DNA of 64,000 bases from Pseudomonas rhodesiae (GCF_007858255.1 NZ_VFEU01000001.1:310001-374000), one strand, 5' to 3'. Shown: positions 8,482 through 17,919, counted from the stretch's first letter. Made by a program: numbers and translations. Notes: generated by a model from the letters alone, not told the origin.

Positions 8482-10014
8482 TCAAGGCTTTGTACGGGTC
8501 TCGTGCATCCGCGCTAACTGACGCTCCAGCATCGACGGATACGGTTCCATCAAACGTTCCACACAGCTTGCGCCTTCGGGGCTGGCAATCGGGCGGATAC
8601 GGGCGCGCTGGCGAATCAGCGGGTCTTCGCTGATCTTGCGCTCCACCAGCAGCAGGTTGCGGCTGTGTTGGGACAAGGCCAGCGCGTCCTGGGCGATTTC
8701 GGTGAGCAGCAGGTCGATCTGGCTCATGCCGAACAGATCGTCGCCCACTGTCAGGCCCAGTTGCAGTTGCAAGGTGATGCCACTGTCCGCCACTTCGATC
8801 TGCAGGGCATGGCCCAAGGCGCGCAGCAGCTCGCCGCAGCAGATGGCGTTGGTCAGGTAGTCTTCACCGCTGTCTTCGCTGTGGAACAGCATCAAGGTGC
8901 TGCCATCGTTGAGGGTGTGCAGTTCGCTCTGGTACAGCGAGGCGGCCTGGTCGAGGCAGTCGCGGTAGCGCTCCAGCAATTCCGTCAGGCGTGCGCGGGG
9001 CAAGCGACGCAGTTGGTCCTGGGCGCCGAGTTGTACGGCCAGTACCGCGCTGTGCTGAGGCTCGGCGTTTTTCGCCGGCACCGCTTTGGGCGCGACGGCC
9101 GGGCTGCTGGCCGCGGTATCGCGCAGATCAGCGAACGGGTCTTCGTCGTCCAACTCATCCTCTTCGGCGATAAGTGCCCTGCGTGTCGCCGGCTTGAGGC
9201 CCGCCACCGGCGGCTTTTCGTCGAAGCCCGGATCGCGCAGGTCGCGTACTTCGAATTCGGGTTCTTCGTCGTAATCGGTGTCGTCGAATTCGGGTTCCGG
9301 TTCAACTTCGCGAACCACCGGCTCCGGGGCGAAGCTGGCGTGGAGTTGGCGGGCAAGGTCGCCGATTTCATCCTGGCGGTCGGTGGCCGGGGTGTGTTCG
9401 TCGATATCCCGCAGCCAGATGCGCAGTTGCATCAGCGGTGTCGAGATATGCCGACCCAGGCGCAGGCTCAAGGCCAGGGCCAGGGCCAGCAGAATCGCGC
9501 TCAGGATGCCCATGCTTTGCAGGCTGATGGTCATCGGCTGCTGGAATTGCTGCATATCCAGGCTGATGCGCAACTGGCCGGCCTTCACGTCCTGAAAGGT
9601 GATATTGCTCTGGTACAAGCCTTCGGCCTCACCCAGCAAGCCGTTCTTCGGGCGCTGGCCGGCTTCGGCCATGATCCGGTTGTCGACGCTGTAGATGGCG
9701 GCGTGGGCCACCAGCGGATTCTTGGTGAGGTTATTGAGCAGCACGTTGAGACTGAGGATGTCGTTGGACACCAGCAGCTCGGTCGCCGAGGTAGCGGTCT
9801 GGGTGGTCAAGCTTTCGCCCAGGGCGTCGGCTTGCTCGTGCATGGCCTGTTTGAACTGCAAACCCATTACGCAGGCGTAGATCACCAGGGCCAGGGCGAC
9901 CAGGATCACGTTATGGCTGGCGATGCGTAATGCGATCGGTACACGGCGGTGGCGCAGTGCCCGGAAGATCAGCAGGAAGAAGTTGTCGGTTTTTACTGGC
10001 GTGGGCCGGTTCAC
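8482..10014 (-). CDS. AhpA/YtjB (Smp)-family membrane protein with degenerate cyclase-like C-terminal domain
   Basis: Divergent from serB, as smp/ytjB is in E. coli. GTG at 10014 gives the N-terminus MNRPTPVKTDNFF; an open frame to 10077 is considered untranslated. Segments: TM1 about 34-52, periplasmic domain about 53-164, TM2 about 165-187, HAMP-like 188-230, then an acidic Pro/Glu/Asp linker 231-318 and a C-terminal domain 321-460. That last part follows the outline of class III nucleotide cyclases (LTELLERYRDCLDQA, LNDGSTLMLFH, LQLQLGLTVGDDLFG, RNLLLVE), but the first metal-site Asp is replaced, so it is probably inactive. E. coli Smp is only about 214 residues; this is 510. Function unknown; likely an inner-membrane sensor or scaffold. 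Confidence 0.8.
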   Translation of the reverse strand: MNRPTPVKTDNFFLLIFRALRHRRVPIALRIASHNVILVALALVIYACVMGLQFKQAMHEQADALGESLTTQTATSATELLVSNDILSLNVLLNNLTKNPLVAHAAIYSVDNRIMAEAGQRPKNGLLGEAEGLYQSNITFQDVKAGQLRISLDMQQFQQPMTISLQSMGILSAILLALALALSLRLGRHISTPLMQLRIWLRDIDEHTPATDRQDEIGDLARQLHASFAPEPVVREVEPEPEFDDTDYDEEPEFEVRDLRDPGFDEKPPVAGLKPATRRALIAEEDELDDEDPFADLRDTAASSPAVAPKAVPAKNAEPQHSAVLAVQLGAQDQLRRLPRARLTELLERYRDCLDQAASLYQSELHTLNDGSTLMLFHSEDSGEDYLTNAICCGELLRALGHALQIEVADSGITLQLQLGLTVGDDLFGMSQIDLLLTEIAQDALALSQHSRNLLLVERKISEDPLIRQRARIRPIASPEGASCVERLMEPYPSMLERQLARMHETRTKP

Positions 10015-10147
10015 TTGAGCTCGGCTCTTGGTCCGTGAAGTTGACGCGCAGTATAGCGACAGGCCCATGACCGGCAAAGCGCTGGCTGTGCCCGATGGTC
10101 ACTGAAAGTGGGTAGAATGCGGTTTTTTTCCAGCCTGGGGGTGCGCC

Positions 10148-11362
10148 TTGCGCGAAATTGTCCTGATTAACATCACTGGGGAAGACCGCCCGGGTCTTAC
10201 CGCTGCCATTACCGGTGTGCTGGCCCAGGGTGGTGTGAACATTCTCGACATCGGCCAGGCCGTGATCCACGACACCCTGTCGTTCGGCATCCTGGTGGAA
10301 ATTCCCAGCAACGAGCAGTCATCGTCCGTGCTCAAGGACATCCTGTTTACCGCGTACAAGCTGGATCAACAGGTACGTTTCACTCCGGTATCCGAAGCGG
10401 ACTACCAGCATTGGGTGGCCGGCCAGGGCAAGAAACGCCATATCGTCACGTTGTTGACCCGCAAGGTCACCGCTGAACAACTGCAGCGCGTCAGCTCCAT
10501 CACCGCGCAGTACGGCTTGAATATCGACCACATCGACCGTCTGTCGGGGCGCATGCCATTGGACACGCCGGCCGACCAGGGCAAAGGCTGCATCGAGTTT
10601 TCCGTGCGTGGCGAGCCGGCTGACCCGCAGGCCCTGCGCGCGGAATTCCTCAGCGTCGCCCAGGAGTTGAACGTCGATATCGCCTTCCAGGAGGATTCGC
10701 TGTTCCGACGCAACCGCCGCCTGGCGGTGTTCGATATGGACTCCACCTTGATCGAAGCCGAAGTCATCGACGAACTGGCCAAGGCCGCCGGTGTGGGCGA
10801 TCAGGTCAGCGCCATCACTGAGCGTGCCATGGCCGGCGAGCTGGACTTCCGCGCCAGCTTCAAGGAGCGCCTGGCACTGCTCAAAGGCCTGGATGTGAGC
10901 GTGCTGGATTCCATCGGCGCTTCCCTGCGCCTGACCGAAGGCGCCGAAACCCTGTTCGCCGAACTCAAGCGCCTGGGTTACAAAACCGCGATCTTGTCCG
11001 GCGGCTTTACCTACTTCGCCAAACAGTTGCAGGCCAAGCTGGGCATCGATTACGTTTTCGCCAACGAGTTGGAAGTGGTCGACGGCAAAGTGACCGGCGT
11101 GGCGGTTGAGCCGATTGTCGACGCGCAACGCAAGGCCGACCTGCTCAAGGAGCTGGCGCACAAGGAAGGGTTGCGTCTGGAGCAGACCATCGCGGTAGGC
11201 GACGGTGCCAACGATTTGCCGATGCTGGCGATTGCCGGGTTGGGCGTAGCGTTCCGGGCCAAGCCGCTGGTCAAACAGTCGGCCAAGCAGGCCATTTCGA
11301 CCCTGGGGTTGGACGGTGTGCTGTATCTGTTGGGCTTTCGCGACCGCGATGGCCAGCTCTGA
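10148..11362 (+). CDS. serB: Phosphoserine phosphatase
   Basis: Last step of serine synthesis: O-phosphoserine to serine. The N-terminal half (residues about 1-180) is two ACT-like domains (IVLINITGEDRPGLTAAITG at the start). The HAD phosphatase core begins at FDMDST with nucleophile Asp196 and acid/base Asp198; SGGFTYFAKQL and GDGANDLPML supply motifs II-IV. Length 404 residues, the long Pseudomonas form. Start is the TTG at 10148 after CTGGGGGTG; it begins exactly at the ACT domain. It has its own promoter region, divergent from the Smp-like gene. Confidence 0.95.
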   Translation: MREIVLINITGEDRPGLTAAITGVLAQGGVNILDIGQAVIHDTLSFGILVEIPSNEQSSSVLKDILFTAYKLDQQVRFTPVSEADYQHWVAGQGKKRHIVTLLTRKVTAEQLQRVSSITAQYGLNIDHIDRLSGRMPLDTPADQGKGCIEFSVRGEPADPQALRAEFLSVAQELNVDIAFQEDSLFRRNRRLAVFDMDSTLIEAEVIDELAKAAGVGDQVSAITERAMAGELDFRASFKERLALLKGLDVSVLDSIGASLRLTEGAETLFAELKRLGYKTAILSGGFTYFAKQLQAKLGIDYVFANELEVVDGKVTGVAVEPIVDAQRKADLLKELAHKEGLRLEQTIAVGDGANDLPMLAIAGLGVAFRAKPLVKQSAKQAISTLGLDGVLYLLGFRDRDGQL

Positions 11363-11384
11363 CTGACTCAATCCGGTCAGAAAA

Positions 11385-11473
11385 TGTGAGAGGGGGCTTG
11401 CCCCCGATAGCAGTAGATCAGTCACTTTGATGTTGACTGACACTCAGCTATCGGGGGCAAGCCCCCTCTCACA
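11385..11473. repeat. REPIN (REP doublet, inward type)
   Basis: Arms TGTGAGAGGGGGCTTGCCCC... and its mirror ...GGGGGCAAGCCCCCTCTCACA, 89 bp overall. It lies between the convergent ends of serB and psd. The central 40 bases resemble those of the 8375-8463 copy (both have a CAGTnnnTCAGTCA-like start), so both derive from one doublet. Confidence 0.92.
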
Positions 11474-11495
11474 TTGGGTCTCTGCAAATATTGGA

Positions 11496-12356
11496 TCAGG
11501 CTTTCGGCAGGCCGATCCCTTGACCCATCTGCACCGGCGAACCGGCCAGCAGCGCTTCTGACCACTGCACTTGATCCGGCCCGAACAGCACGATCGCGGT
11601 GGAACCCAACTTGAAACGTCCCAGCTCCGCACCTTTTTCCAGGTGGATTGGCGCGCGGGCGGCTTCGTCATAGCGGAAGGTTTTCAGCTCGCGCTTGGGT
11701 GGCGTAACCAGGCCGGCCCACACGGTTTCAATCGACGCCACGATCATTGCGCCCACCAGCACCACAGCCATCGGGCCGCGTTCGGTGTCGAACAGGCAGA
11801 CCACCCGCTCGTTGCGCGCAAACAGCTCCGGCACGTTTTCGGCGGTGGTCTGGTTGACCGAGAAAATCCGCCCCGGCACATAGACCATCTCGCGCAGCGT
11901 GCCGGCCAGCGGCATGTGCACGCGGTGATAGTCCTTCGGCGACAGGTAAATAGTGGCGAAATCGCCGCCCATGAAAGGCGCCGCCATGGCTGCATCGCCG
12001 CCCAGTAATTCCAATACGCTGAAGCTATGGCCTTTGGCCTGGAACACACGGCCATGCTCGATCGGGCCCAGTTGGCTGACTGCGCCGTCGGCGGGGCTCA
12101 GCACGGCGCCGGGGGTGGGGTCGAGTGGGCGCGCGCCGTCTTTCAAGGCACGGGTGAAGAACGCGTTGAAGTGCTCATAAGCGGTCACGTCCTCCACCAG
12201 TGCCTGGGACATATCCACTTGATAGCGCTTGGCGAACCATGTGGTGAAGGCATTTTTGAACCAGCGCACGCGGCACTCGGCCACGCAACCGGCCAGACGC
12301 GACAGTAAGTGGTGCGGCAGCAAGTACTGGCTGAGGATAAACAACTGCTTTTTCAT
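11496..12356 (-). CDS. psd: Phosphatidylserine decarboxylase proenzyme
   Basis: Makes phosphatidylethanolamine from phosphatidylserine at the inner membrane. The proenzyme cleaves itself at the LGST motif; here Ser252 becomes the pyruvoyl group of the small subunit, 286 residues in total. Other family blocks: [25 protein letters not shown] and [16 protein letters not shown] at 12356. Downstream of rhdA, transcribed in the same direction with a 15-base gap, so probably one operon. Confidence 0.96.
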   Translation of the reverse strand: MKKQLFILSQYLLPHHLLSRLAGCVAECRVRWFKNAFTTWFAKRYQVDMSQALVEDVTAYEHFNAFFTRALKDGARPLDPTPGAVLSPADGAVSQLGPIEHGRVFQAKGHSFSVLELLGGDAAMAAPFMGGDFATIYLSPKDYHRVHMPLAGTLREMVYVPGRIFSVNQTTAENVPELFARNERVVCLFDTERGPMAVVLVGAMIVASIETVWAGLVTPPKRELKTFRYDEAARAPIHLEKGAELGRFKLGSTAIVLFGPDQVQWSEALLAGSPVQMGQGIGLPKA

Positions 12357-12371
12357 AACTGTCCTTAAACC

Positions 12372-13190
12372 TTAAGTCTTTTCAACGGGCGTGTCGGGGT
12401 GATTACCCCATTCGCCCCAGGAACCGGCATAACCTTTGACTCGCGGATAACCGAGCGCCTTGGCCACCAGGTAGGTGAAGCCAGAGCGATGGTGAGTCTG
12501 GCAATGGGTGATGATTTCTTTGTCGGGCGTCAGGCCCAGGTTTTCAAGAATCTGTGGCATGTCGCGGCGGATGCGCAGGTTGCGCGCCTTATCCATGCCT
12601 TCAGTCCATTCGAAGTTGACCGCACCGGGGATATGCCCGCCCTTGGCCGCGAGCACCTTCTCGCCGGAATACTCCAGCGGGCCGCGCGCGTCCCAGATGC
12701 CCAGGTCGGCAGCGCCAAGACGGCTTTGCAGGTATTCGCGGGTGGCGGTGGGGCCATCGTGCAACGTGACGCTGACCGGGCCGCCGGCCAACGGGGGGAC
12801 GTCGGTGGAGACGGGCTGGCCGTCTGCCAACCATGCCAGCAGGCCGCCGTCGAGATAGTGGTATTTCTGATGGCCGATCACGTCGAGCAACCAGATAAAA
12901 CGCCCGGCCCAGCCGCCGCCTTCGTCGTCGTAGACCACGTAGGTCGCATCCGGCGTGTGGCCGAGTTCGCCAAACAGCTTTTCCAGGTCGGCCTTGTTCG
13001 GCAGCAGGCCCGGAGCCGGCGGTTGGCCCAGTTGGGTGCGTTTGGGGTCAACGAAGTGCGCGCCGGGGATATGCCCTTCGGCGTAGCGGGCGGCGCTGGT
13101 GAGGTCCACCACGATCAGGTGTTCGGCACCCAGGCGACTTTGCAGGTCGGCGGATTCGATCACCAGCGGCAAGCCAGAGAAGTCAGGCAT
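12372..13190 (-). CDS. rhdA: Thiosulfate sulfurtransferase (rhodanese) RhdA
   Basis: Two-domain rhodanese of 272 residues. The catalytic loop is CQTHHRSG with Cys at position 230; this CQTHHR loop is the hallmark of Azotobacter/Pseudomonas RhdA, distinct from the CRxGx[RT] loop of typical rhodaneses and the CGSGVT loop of mercaptopyruvate sulfurtransferases. The inactive N-terminal domain spans about 10-130, the active one about 150-265. The ATG at 13190 has AGGAGACC just upstream; a longer open frame to 13244 is not needed. Probable role: sulfur transfer and thiol/redox balance. Followed by psd. Confidence 0.92.
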   Translation of the reverse strand: MPDFSGLPLVIESADLQSRLGAEHLIVVDLTSAARYAEGHIPGAHFVDPKRTQLGQPPAPGLLPNKADLEKLFGELGHTPDATYVVYDDEGGGWAGRFIWLLDVIGHQKYHYLDGGLLAWLADGQPVSTDVPPLAGGPVSVTLHDGPTATREYLQSRLGAADLGIWDARGPLEYSGEKVLAAKGGHIPGAVNFEWTEGMDKARNLRIRRDMPQILENLGLTPDKEIITHCQTHHRSGFTYLVAKALGYPRVKGYAGSWGEWGNHPDTPVEKT

Positions 13191-13247
13191 GTGAGGTCTC
13201 CTGGGCGTAAAAGTTGGCGATAAAGGACGGCGATTGTAGCGCAAGCA

Positions 13248-14783
13248 TCAGGCGCCGCGGTTGGTAAAGCAGTGCAGGGCCTTTTCGATGCATTGAGCGG
13301 TTTTGCCGAACGCCTGCACGGTGGTTTCCGAGAACGGACCGCCCCCCTGGTCGGCCACCATCAGCATCACGACTTTGCCGTTGCAGCTCAGGGAGCGCAG
13401 CAGCAAGTGTTCGCCATTGAACAGGCGGCGCAGGATCGGCGGCAGCAGCGCGGAGAACTGCGCGTGGTTGTCCGGTGTGAAGCGCACCTGGGCGGATTTT
13501 TCCAGCAGACGCTGGAGCATTGTGCTGTGGACCACATCCAGGCTCAGGTTGGCGGCATCCTTGGGTAGGCCGTCGACCTGATGCACGCGCAGGGTGCTTT
13601 GGGCGCGGTCGGTCATCAACAGCATCACCCGTTGCATGCCGCTGGCAACCAGCGCCTCCTTGGCGCAGGTAGTCAGGTGCATGGCGTTGGCAAAGCGGCT
13701 CGGTTCCATTAGCAGTTCGGTGCAGCGGCTGCGCCACACGGCCAGCGCCTCGGCGGTGGGCGGCGGGGCGGGCAGCAAACCACGGTGGATCTTCTGCACA
13801 TGCCACGGCCAAATCAACGACAGCGCCGGGTGCCAAAGGTCGGGCATCAGCGTGGTGCGGGCGCTGGTCACTGCCTGTTGATGGACTTGCTGCTGCACTT
13901 CGGCCAAGGGTTGTTGCAGGTACAGAGCGGTGAGGAATTGCCAGCGCTGCGTGTGCGGGCAGGTCCAGGATTCTTGGGCGGACATCGCTAGGCCATTGGC
14001 CAGCAGTACGGTGTTGGCCGGCTGGTTCAACCAGCGGCGCAGATGGGGGGCGGCGTCCAGCAATTGCTGTTGGTGCAGTGGGTCTTCGTCACGGGCGATA
14101 CGCAGCGCTTTGACCAACATGCGTTGCTCATTCAGCAGCAGGGTATAGCCCTGGGATACCCACATCGGCAGGTGCCAGGCTTCGGTCAGGCCGATGCACA
14201 AGTCCAGCAGGCGTACGCCGAATAACTGCTGTTCAACCACGCGCGCCGACTCACCCTTGTGGATAACCCGCAGTTCCCATTCTTCCAGCAGCTTGGGATA
14301 AACCACCGCCATCGGCCACAGCGGCGACAAAAACAGCAGGCTGCCCCAATGAATGTCTTGCCACAGTCGCGCCAATCGGCTGCCAAACAGACCGTTGGCT
14401 TGCTGCGAGGCGTGCTGACTGACCAACAATAGCTGGCGCAACGCCACGGGAATGTCTTGGTCGGGCACCGACGGCAAGCGTGCCAGCAGTTCCTCGGCGC
14501 GCTTGAGGCCCAGGCGGTTGAGCGCCACTTCGAGGTTTTCCGCCGGTTCGGCTAGGCTGCCATGGGTATGGCTGTTGGCCTCGCGCATCACGCTGAGCAC
14601 CAGCGCCGGGCTGTTTTGCATCAGCTCGGCAATATCTCGCAACGAACTGCGGTTGTCGCGGATGGCTTTGCACACACGGTCGTGGCTGGTCTGTGGAACG
14701 GGCAGGCGCACCTCGTCCAGACGCTTGATCCAGTCGGGGAGGGAAGCAGGTTTTGCGGTTGGGTCGATTTTTTGTTTGGCCAT
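13248..14783 (-). CDS. HDOD domain protein
   Basis: Predicted 511-residue cytoplasmic protein. The N-terminal half has the HDOD pattern (LPVPQTSHDRVCKAI at about 27-41, LRDIAELMQNSPALVLSVMREAN, EVALNRLGLKRAEELLARLP), a catalytically dead HD-type module common in signalling proteins. The C-terminal third (about 380-505) looks like a GAF-like domain (RVMLLMTDRAQSTLRVHQVDG, HLLLRSLSCNGKVVMLMVADQGGGPFS), but this is tentative. ATG 14783 (MAKQKIDP) is chosen over GTG/TTG codons up to 14816. It is divergent from motA and lies next to rhdA-psd. Function unknown; a role in motility or second-messenger control is only inferred from position. Confidence 0.78.
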   Translation of the reverse strand: MAKQKIDPTAKPASLPDWIKRLDEVRLPVPQTSHDRVCKAIRDNRSSLRDIAELMQNSPALVLSVMREANSHTHGSLAEPAENLEVALNRLGLKRAEELLARLPSVPDQDIPVALRQLLLVSQHASQQANGLFGSRLARLWQDIHWGSLLFLSPLWPMAVVYPKLLEEWELRVIHKGESARVVEQQLFGVRLLDLCIGLTEAWHLPMWVSQGYTLLLNEQRMLVKALRIARDEDPLHQQQLLDAAPHLRRWLNQPANTVLLANGLAMSAQESWTCPHTQRWQFLTALYLQQPLAEVQQQVHQQAVTSARTTLMPDLWHPALSLIWPWHVQKIHRGLLPAPPPTAEALAVWRSRCTELLMEPSRFANAMHLTTCAKEALVASGMQRVMLLMTDRAQSTLRVHQVDGLPKDAANLSLDVVHSTMLQRLLEKSAQVRFTPDNHAQFSALLPPILRRLFNGEHLLLRSLSCNGKVVMLMVADQGGGPFSETTVQAFGKTAQCIEKALHCFTNRGA

Positions 14784-14855
14784 GGTAGGGGCGCGATCAT
14801 CACTTGCGGTCAACACGCCCAGAGCGGGCCGAACTGGCTTTTCGCCTTAACGGGC

Positions 14856-14882
14856 TATAGTCTGGCGCAGTTTTGCCGATAA
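14856..14882 (+). promoter_or_regulatory. FliA (sigma-28) promoter of motAB
   Basis: TATAGTCT at 14856-14863, 11-base spacer, GCCGATAA at 14875-14882. The -10 is a perfect match to the sigma-28 consensus and the -35 matches 6 of 8 (TAAAGTTT). It lies about 70 bases before the motA start, which fits late-class flagellar control. Confidence 0.82.
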
Positions 14883-14950
14883 GTAGAACAAGAGTTTTTC
14901 AGTTCCCCCAAATATGTCCATGAACCTGACGGCGCAAGTACTCATCTCCT

Positions 14951-15802
14951 ATGGCTAAAATTATCGGCATCATCGTCGTCTTCGCGAGCGTGCTCGGCGG
15001 TTACGTCCTTTCCCACGGTAAGATCGCCGCGCTGATCCAACCTTTCGAAGTGATGATCATCGGCGGGGCGGCATTTGGTGCATTCCTGCAAGCCAACCCT
15101 GGGTACATGACCATGCACGTGGTCAAGAAGTCCCTGAGCATGTTCGGCTCGCGCTTCTCCCACACGTTCTATCTGGAAGTGCTGGGCCTGGTCTACGAGA
15201 TCCTCAACAAGAGCCGCCGCGAAGGCATGATGGCCATCGAGGCCGACATTGAAGACGCCGCCGCCAGCCCGATTTTCGCCAAATACCCGGCCGTGCTCAA
15301 AGACGAGCGCATGACCGCCTATATCTGTGATTACCTGCGCATCATGTCCTCCGGCAACATGGCCCCCCATGAGCTGGAAGGGTTGTTCGACATGGAACTG
15401 TTCAGCCTCAAAGAAGAACTGGAGCACCCGTCTCACGCGGTGACCGGTATCGCCGACGGCATGCCCGGCTTCGGTATCGTGGCGGCGGTACTCGGTATCG
15501 TGGTGACCATGGCCTCGCTGGGCGAGGGTGATCAGGCGGCCATCGGTATGCACGTAGGTGCGGCCCTGGTGGGTACCTTCTTCGGTATTCTCGCGGCTTA
15601 CGGGTTCTTCGGTCCGCTGGCGACCTCCCTGGCCCACGACGCCAAGGAAGAGATCAACCTGTACGAATCGATCAAGGCCAGCCTGGTGGCGTCCGCTTCC
15701 GGCATGCCGCCTTCGCTGGCGGTGGAGTTCGGTCGCAAGGTGCTGTACCCCAAGCATCGCCCAAGCTTCGCCGAGCTGGAACAAGCGGTTCGCGGTCGCT
15801 AA
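14951..15802 (+). CDS. motA: Flagellar stator protein MotA
   Basis: Proton-conducting stator subunit A, 283 residues, inner membrane with four TM helices: two at the N-terminus (about 3-22 and 33-50) and two in the second half (about 170-190 and 200-225, GMPGFGIVAAVLGIVVTM and GAALVGTFFGILAAYGFFGPL). The large cytoplasmic loop (about 55-165) holds the charged torque-generating residues (SRREGMMAIEADIED, LKDERMTAYICDYLR). The conserved Pro of the PGFGIV motif is present. It is followed after 3 bases by motB. FliA promoter upstream. Confidence 0.96.
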   Translation: MAKIIGIIVVFASVLGGYVLSHGKIAALIQPFEVMIIGGAAFGAFLQANPGYMTMHVVKKSLSMFGSRFSHTFYLEVLGLVYEILNKSRREGMMAIEADIEDAAASPIFAKYPAVLKDERMTAYICDYLRIMSSGNMAPHELEGLFDMELFSLKEELEHPSHAVTGIADGMPGFGIVAAVLGIVVTMASLGEGDQAAIGMHVGAALVGTFFGILAAYGFFGPLATSLAHDAKEEINLYESIKASLVASASGMPPSLAVEFGRKVLYPKHRPSFAELEQAVRGR

Positions 15803-15805
15803 GCC

Positions 15806-16822
15806 ATGGAAAACAACCAGCCGATAATCATCAAGCGCGTCAAGCGCTTCGCTGCGGGGCACCATGGTGGTGCCTGGAAAATCGCCTTCGCCGACTTTGC
15901 GACGGCGATGATGGCGTTCTTTCTGGTGCTGTGGCTGATGTCTACCGCCACGCCTGAACAGAAGATCGCCATCGCCGGCTACTTCAAAGACCCCATCGGT
16001 TTCTCGGAAAGCGGCACGCCCTTTGTGATCGACCTGGGCGGCTCGCCTCAACTGGCGCCTGAACGCACCATCAACCCGGAAGTGAAGACCGAGGCGCCTC
16101 AGGAGAAAATCCCGATTGAGCGCGATACGGTCGAGTCCATGGCCGAACAGGTCGAGCAGGAGCGTCTTGAGCTACTGCTGCAGGAGTTGCAGAACAAGGT
16201 TGAGGAAAACCCACAACTGCTGAAGTTCAAGGACCAGATTTCTTTCGAGATCACCCCCGAGGGTTTGCGCATCCAGATCACCGACGCCGCCAACCGGCCG
16301 ATGTTCGATTCCGGCAGTGCGCGTTTGAAGCCGTACTTCGAGGACATCCTGCTGGCCATGGCCGACACCATCAAAGCGGTGCCGAACAAGATCAGCATCA
16401 GCGGCCATACCGATGCCAAGCCTTACGCGGGCCAGGGCGACTTTGGCAACTGGGAACTTTCGGCCAACCGCGCCAACGCGGCCCGTCGTGCCCTGGTGGC
16501 CGGCAGCTACCCGGATGCGCAAGTGGCGCGAGTGGTGGGTTTTGCCTCTTCGCAACTGTTTGATGCGAAGGATCCGTACAACCCGGTCAACCGGCGTATC
16601 GACATTGTCGTGCTGACCAAAAAGGCTCAGCGTGCGATCGAAGGCGATCAACCGCCTGCGACGCCGGCTCCAGGCGCCGGCGCGCCAGGTGAAGTGCCCA
16701 CTGACCCGAACGCTATCCCGCCAGGGCAGGAGCCGTTGCCGGCCCATGAACTGCGGCAGAAGTTGAATTTGTTCGATGACGGTGGGGTGAAAGACCCGAC
16801 GGTGCCCAAAGCGGGCTCATAA
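15806..16822 (+). CDS. motB: Flagellar stator protein MotB
   Basis: Stator subunit B, 338 residues. One N-terminal TM helix with the proton-binding Asp in FADFATAMMAFFLVLWLM (Asp at about residue 30), a plug/linker, then an OmpA/MotB peptidoglycan-binding domain (about 160-275: FDSGSARLKPYFEDIL, ISGHTDAKPY, NWELSANRANAARRAL, NRRIDIVVL). The C-terminal 60 residues are Pro/Gly/Ala-rich. Coupled to motA with a 3-base gap; a strong terminator follows. P. fluorescens-group strains usually also carry motCD elsewhere. Confidence 0.96.
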   Translation: MENNQPIIIKRVKRFAAGHHGGAWKIAFADFATAMMAFFLVLWLMSTATPEQKIAIAGYFKDPIGFSESGTPFVIDLGGSPQLAPERTINPEVKTEAPQEKIPIERDTVESMAEQVEQERLELLLQELQNKVEENPQLLKFKDQISFEITPEGLRIQITDAANRPMFDSGSARLKPYFEDILLAMADTIKAVPNKISISGHTDAKPYAGQGDFGNWELSANRANAARRALVAGSYPDAQVARVVGFASSQLFDAKDPYNPVNRRIDIVVLTKKAQRAIEGDQPPATPAPGAGAPGEVPTDPNAIPPGQEPLPAHELRQKLNLFDDGGVKDPTVPKAGS

Positions 16823-16831
16823 GCTGTATAG

Positions 16832-16858
16832 AAAAGGCCGCGATCATCGCGGCCTTTT
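16832..16858 (+). terminator. Bidirectional terminator between motB and rsgA
   Basis: AAAAGGCCGCGATCATCGCG... hairpin with A-tract on the left and T-tract on the right; placed between the convergent ends of motB and rsgA, so it can serve both. Confidence 0.9.
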
Positions 16859-16887
16859 CACATCTTCCTCGCAGGGCAAGGAACCGG

Positions 16888-17919
16888 TCAGTAACTGCTC
16901 TCGGGCAAGCTCGCAATGATCGACCGATAGCTATTCATCCGCTGCTGTTGCACGCGGCCATCTTCCAGGGCCTTGAGAAGGGCGCAGCCCGGTTCGCGGT
17001 CGTGCTTGCAGTCACGGAAGCGGCAGGTGCCGATCAGGTCGTTGAACTCGATAAAGCCGGCTTCCACATCGCTGCGGCTGACGTGGCCGAGGCCGAATTC
17101 GCGGATACCCGGGGAGTCGATCAGCTCGCCGCCGCCGGGGAAGTGAAACAGTCGCGCGGTGGTGGTGGTGTGGGTGCCCTGGCCGGACAGCTCCGACAGC
17201 GGCCCTACTCGGGTGTCGACTTCCGGCAGCAGGCTGTTGACCAGCGACGACTTGCCGACGCCGGACTGGCCTACGAACACGCTGATGCGCCCGTCCAACT
17301 GTTGTTGCAGTTGTTCCATGCCATTGCCGTGATGGGCCGAGACTTCCAGCACCGGGTAGCCCAGGGTGCGGTAGACCGCCAGCAACGCATTGAGCGCCGG
17401 AGCATTCTGTTCGTCGATCAGGTCGAATTTGTTCAACAGCAGCAGTGGGCGAATGCCGGCGTGCTCGGCGGCCACCAGGTAGCGGTCGATCAGGTTGGCA
17501 TGGGGCTCGGGCAGTGGCGCGAAAACAATCACGATCATGTCGACGTTGGCCGCCACCGGCTTGAGCTGGCCGCGACTGTCGGGGCGGCGCAGTTCGGTGC
17601 TGCGGGGCAACTGGGCGACGATCACGCCGATCCCTTGGTTGCCAGCACGCCAGACCACGCGGTCGCCGGTGACCAGCGCCGGCAGGTTGGCGCGCAAGTG
17701 ACAACGGAACACCTGGCCAGCGAGTTCGCCTTCCAGCGCCTCGACTTCGACCTGCACGCCAAAGTGCGCGATCACCAGACCCGTTTGTTCGGGGCCCAGG
17801 TCGCCGCCCTCGAGCGCTTCCACGGCGGAGGATTCACGTTTGGCGGCGCGGGCAGCGCGTTCGCCTTGAATCTTTTCGATGCGCCAGTTTTGGCGACGGT
17901 TGAGCTGGCGTTTGGCCAT
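16888..17919 (-). CDS. rsgA: Ribosome small-subunit GTPase RsgA
   Basis: Circularly permuted GTPase that checks 30S maturation. 343 residues from the ATG at 17919 ([18 protein letters not shown]). OB domain at about 45-115; GTPase motifs in permuted order: NKFD (G4), then [10 protein letters not shown] (G1), the T-rich switch [13 protein letters not shown], and DSPGIREF (G3). The C-terminal zinc knuckle is C-x4-C-x-H-x5-C. The frame stays open upstream to 18351, but that part is antisense to orn and is discarded. Divergent from orn, the conserved arrangement. Confidence 0.95.
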   Translation of the reverse strand: MAKRQLNRRQNWRIEKIQGERAARAAKRESSAVEALEGGDLGPEQTGLVIAHFGVQVEVEALEGELAGQVFRCHLRANLPALVTGDRVVWRAGNQGIGVIVAQLPRSTELRRPDSRGQLKPVAANVDMIVIVFAPLPEPHANLIDRYLVAAEHAGIRPLLLLNKFDLIDEQNAPALNALLAVYRTLGYPVLEVSAHHGNGMEQLQQQLDGRISVFVGQSGVGKSSLVNSLLPEVDTRVGPLSELSGQGTHTTTTARLFHFPGGGELIDSPGIREFGLGHVSRSDVEAGFIEFNDLIGTCRFRDCKHDREPGCALLKALEDGRVQQQRMNSYRSIIASLPESSY

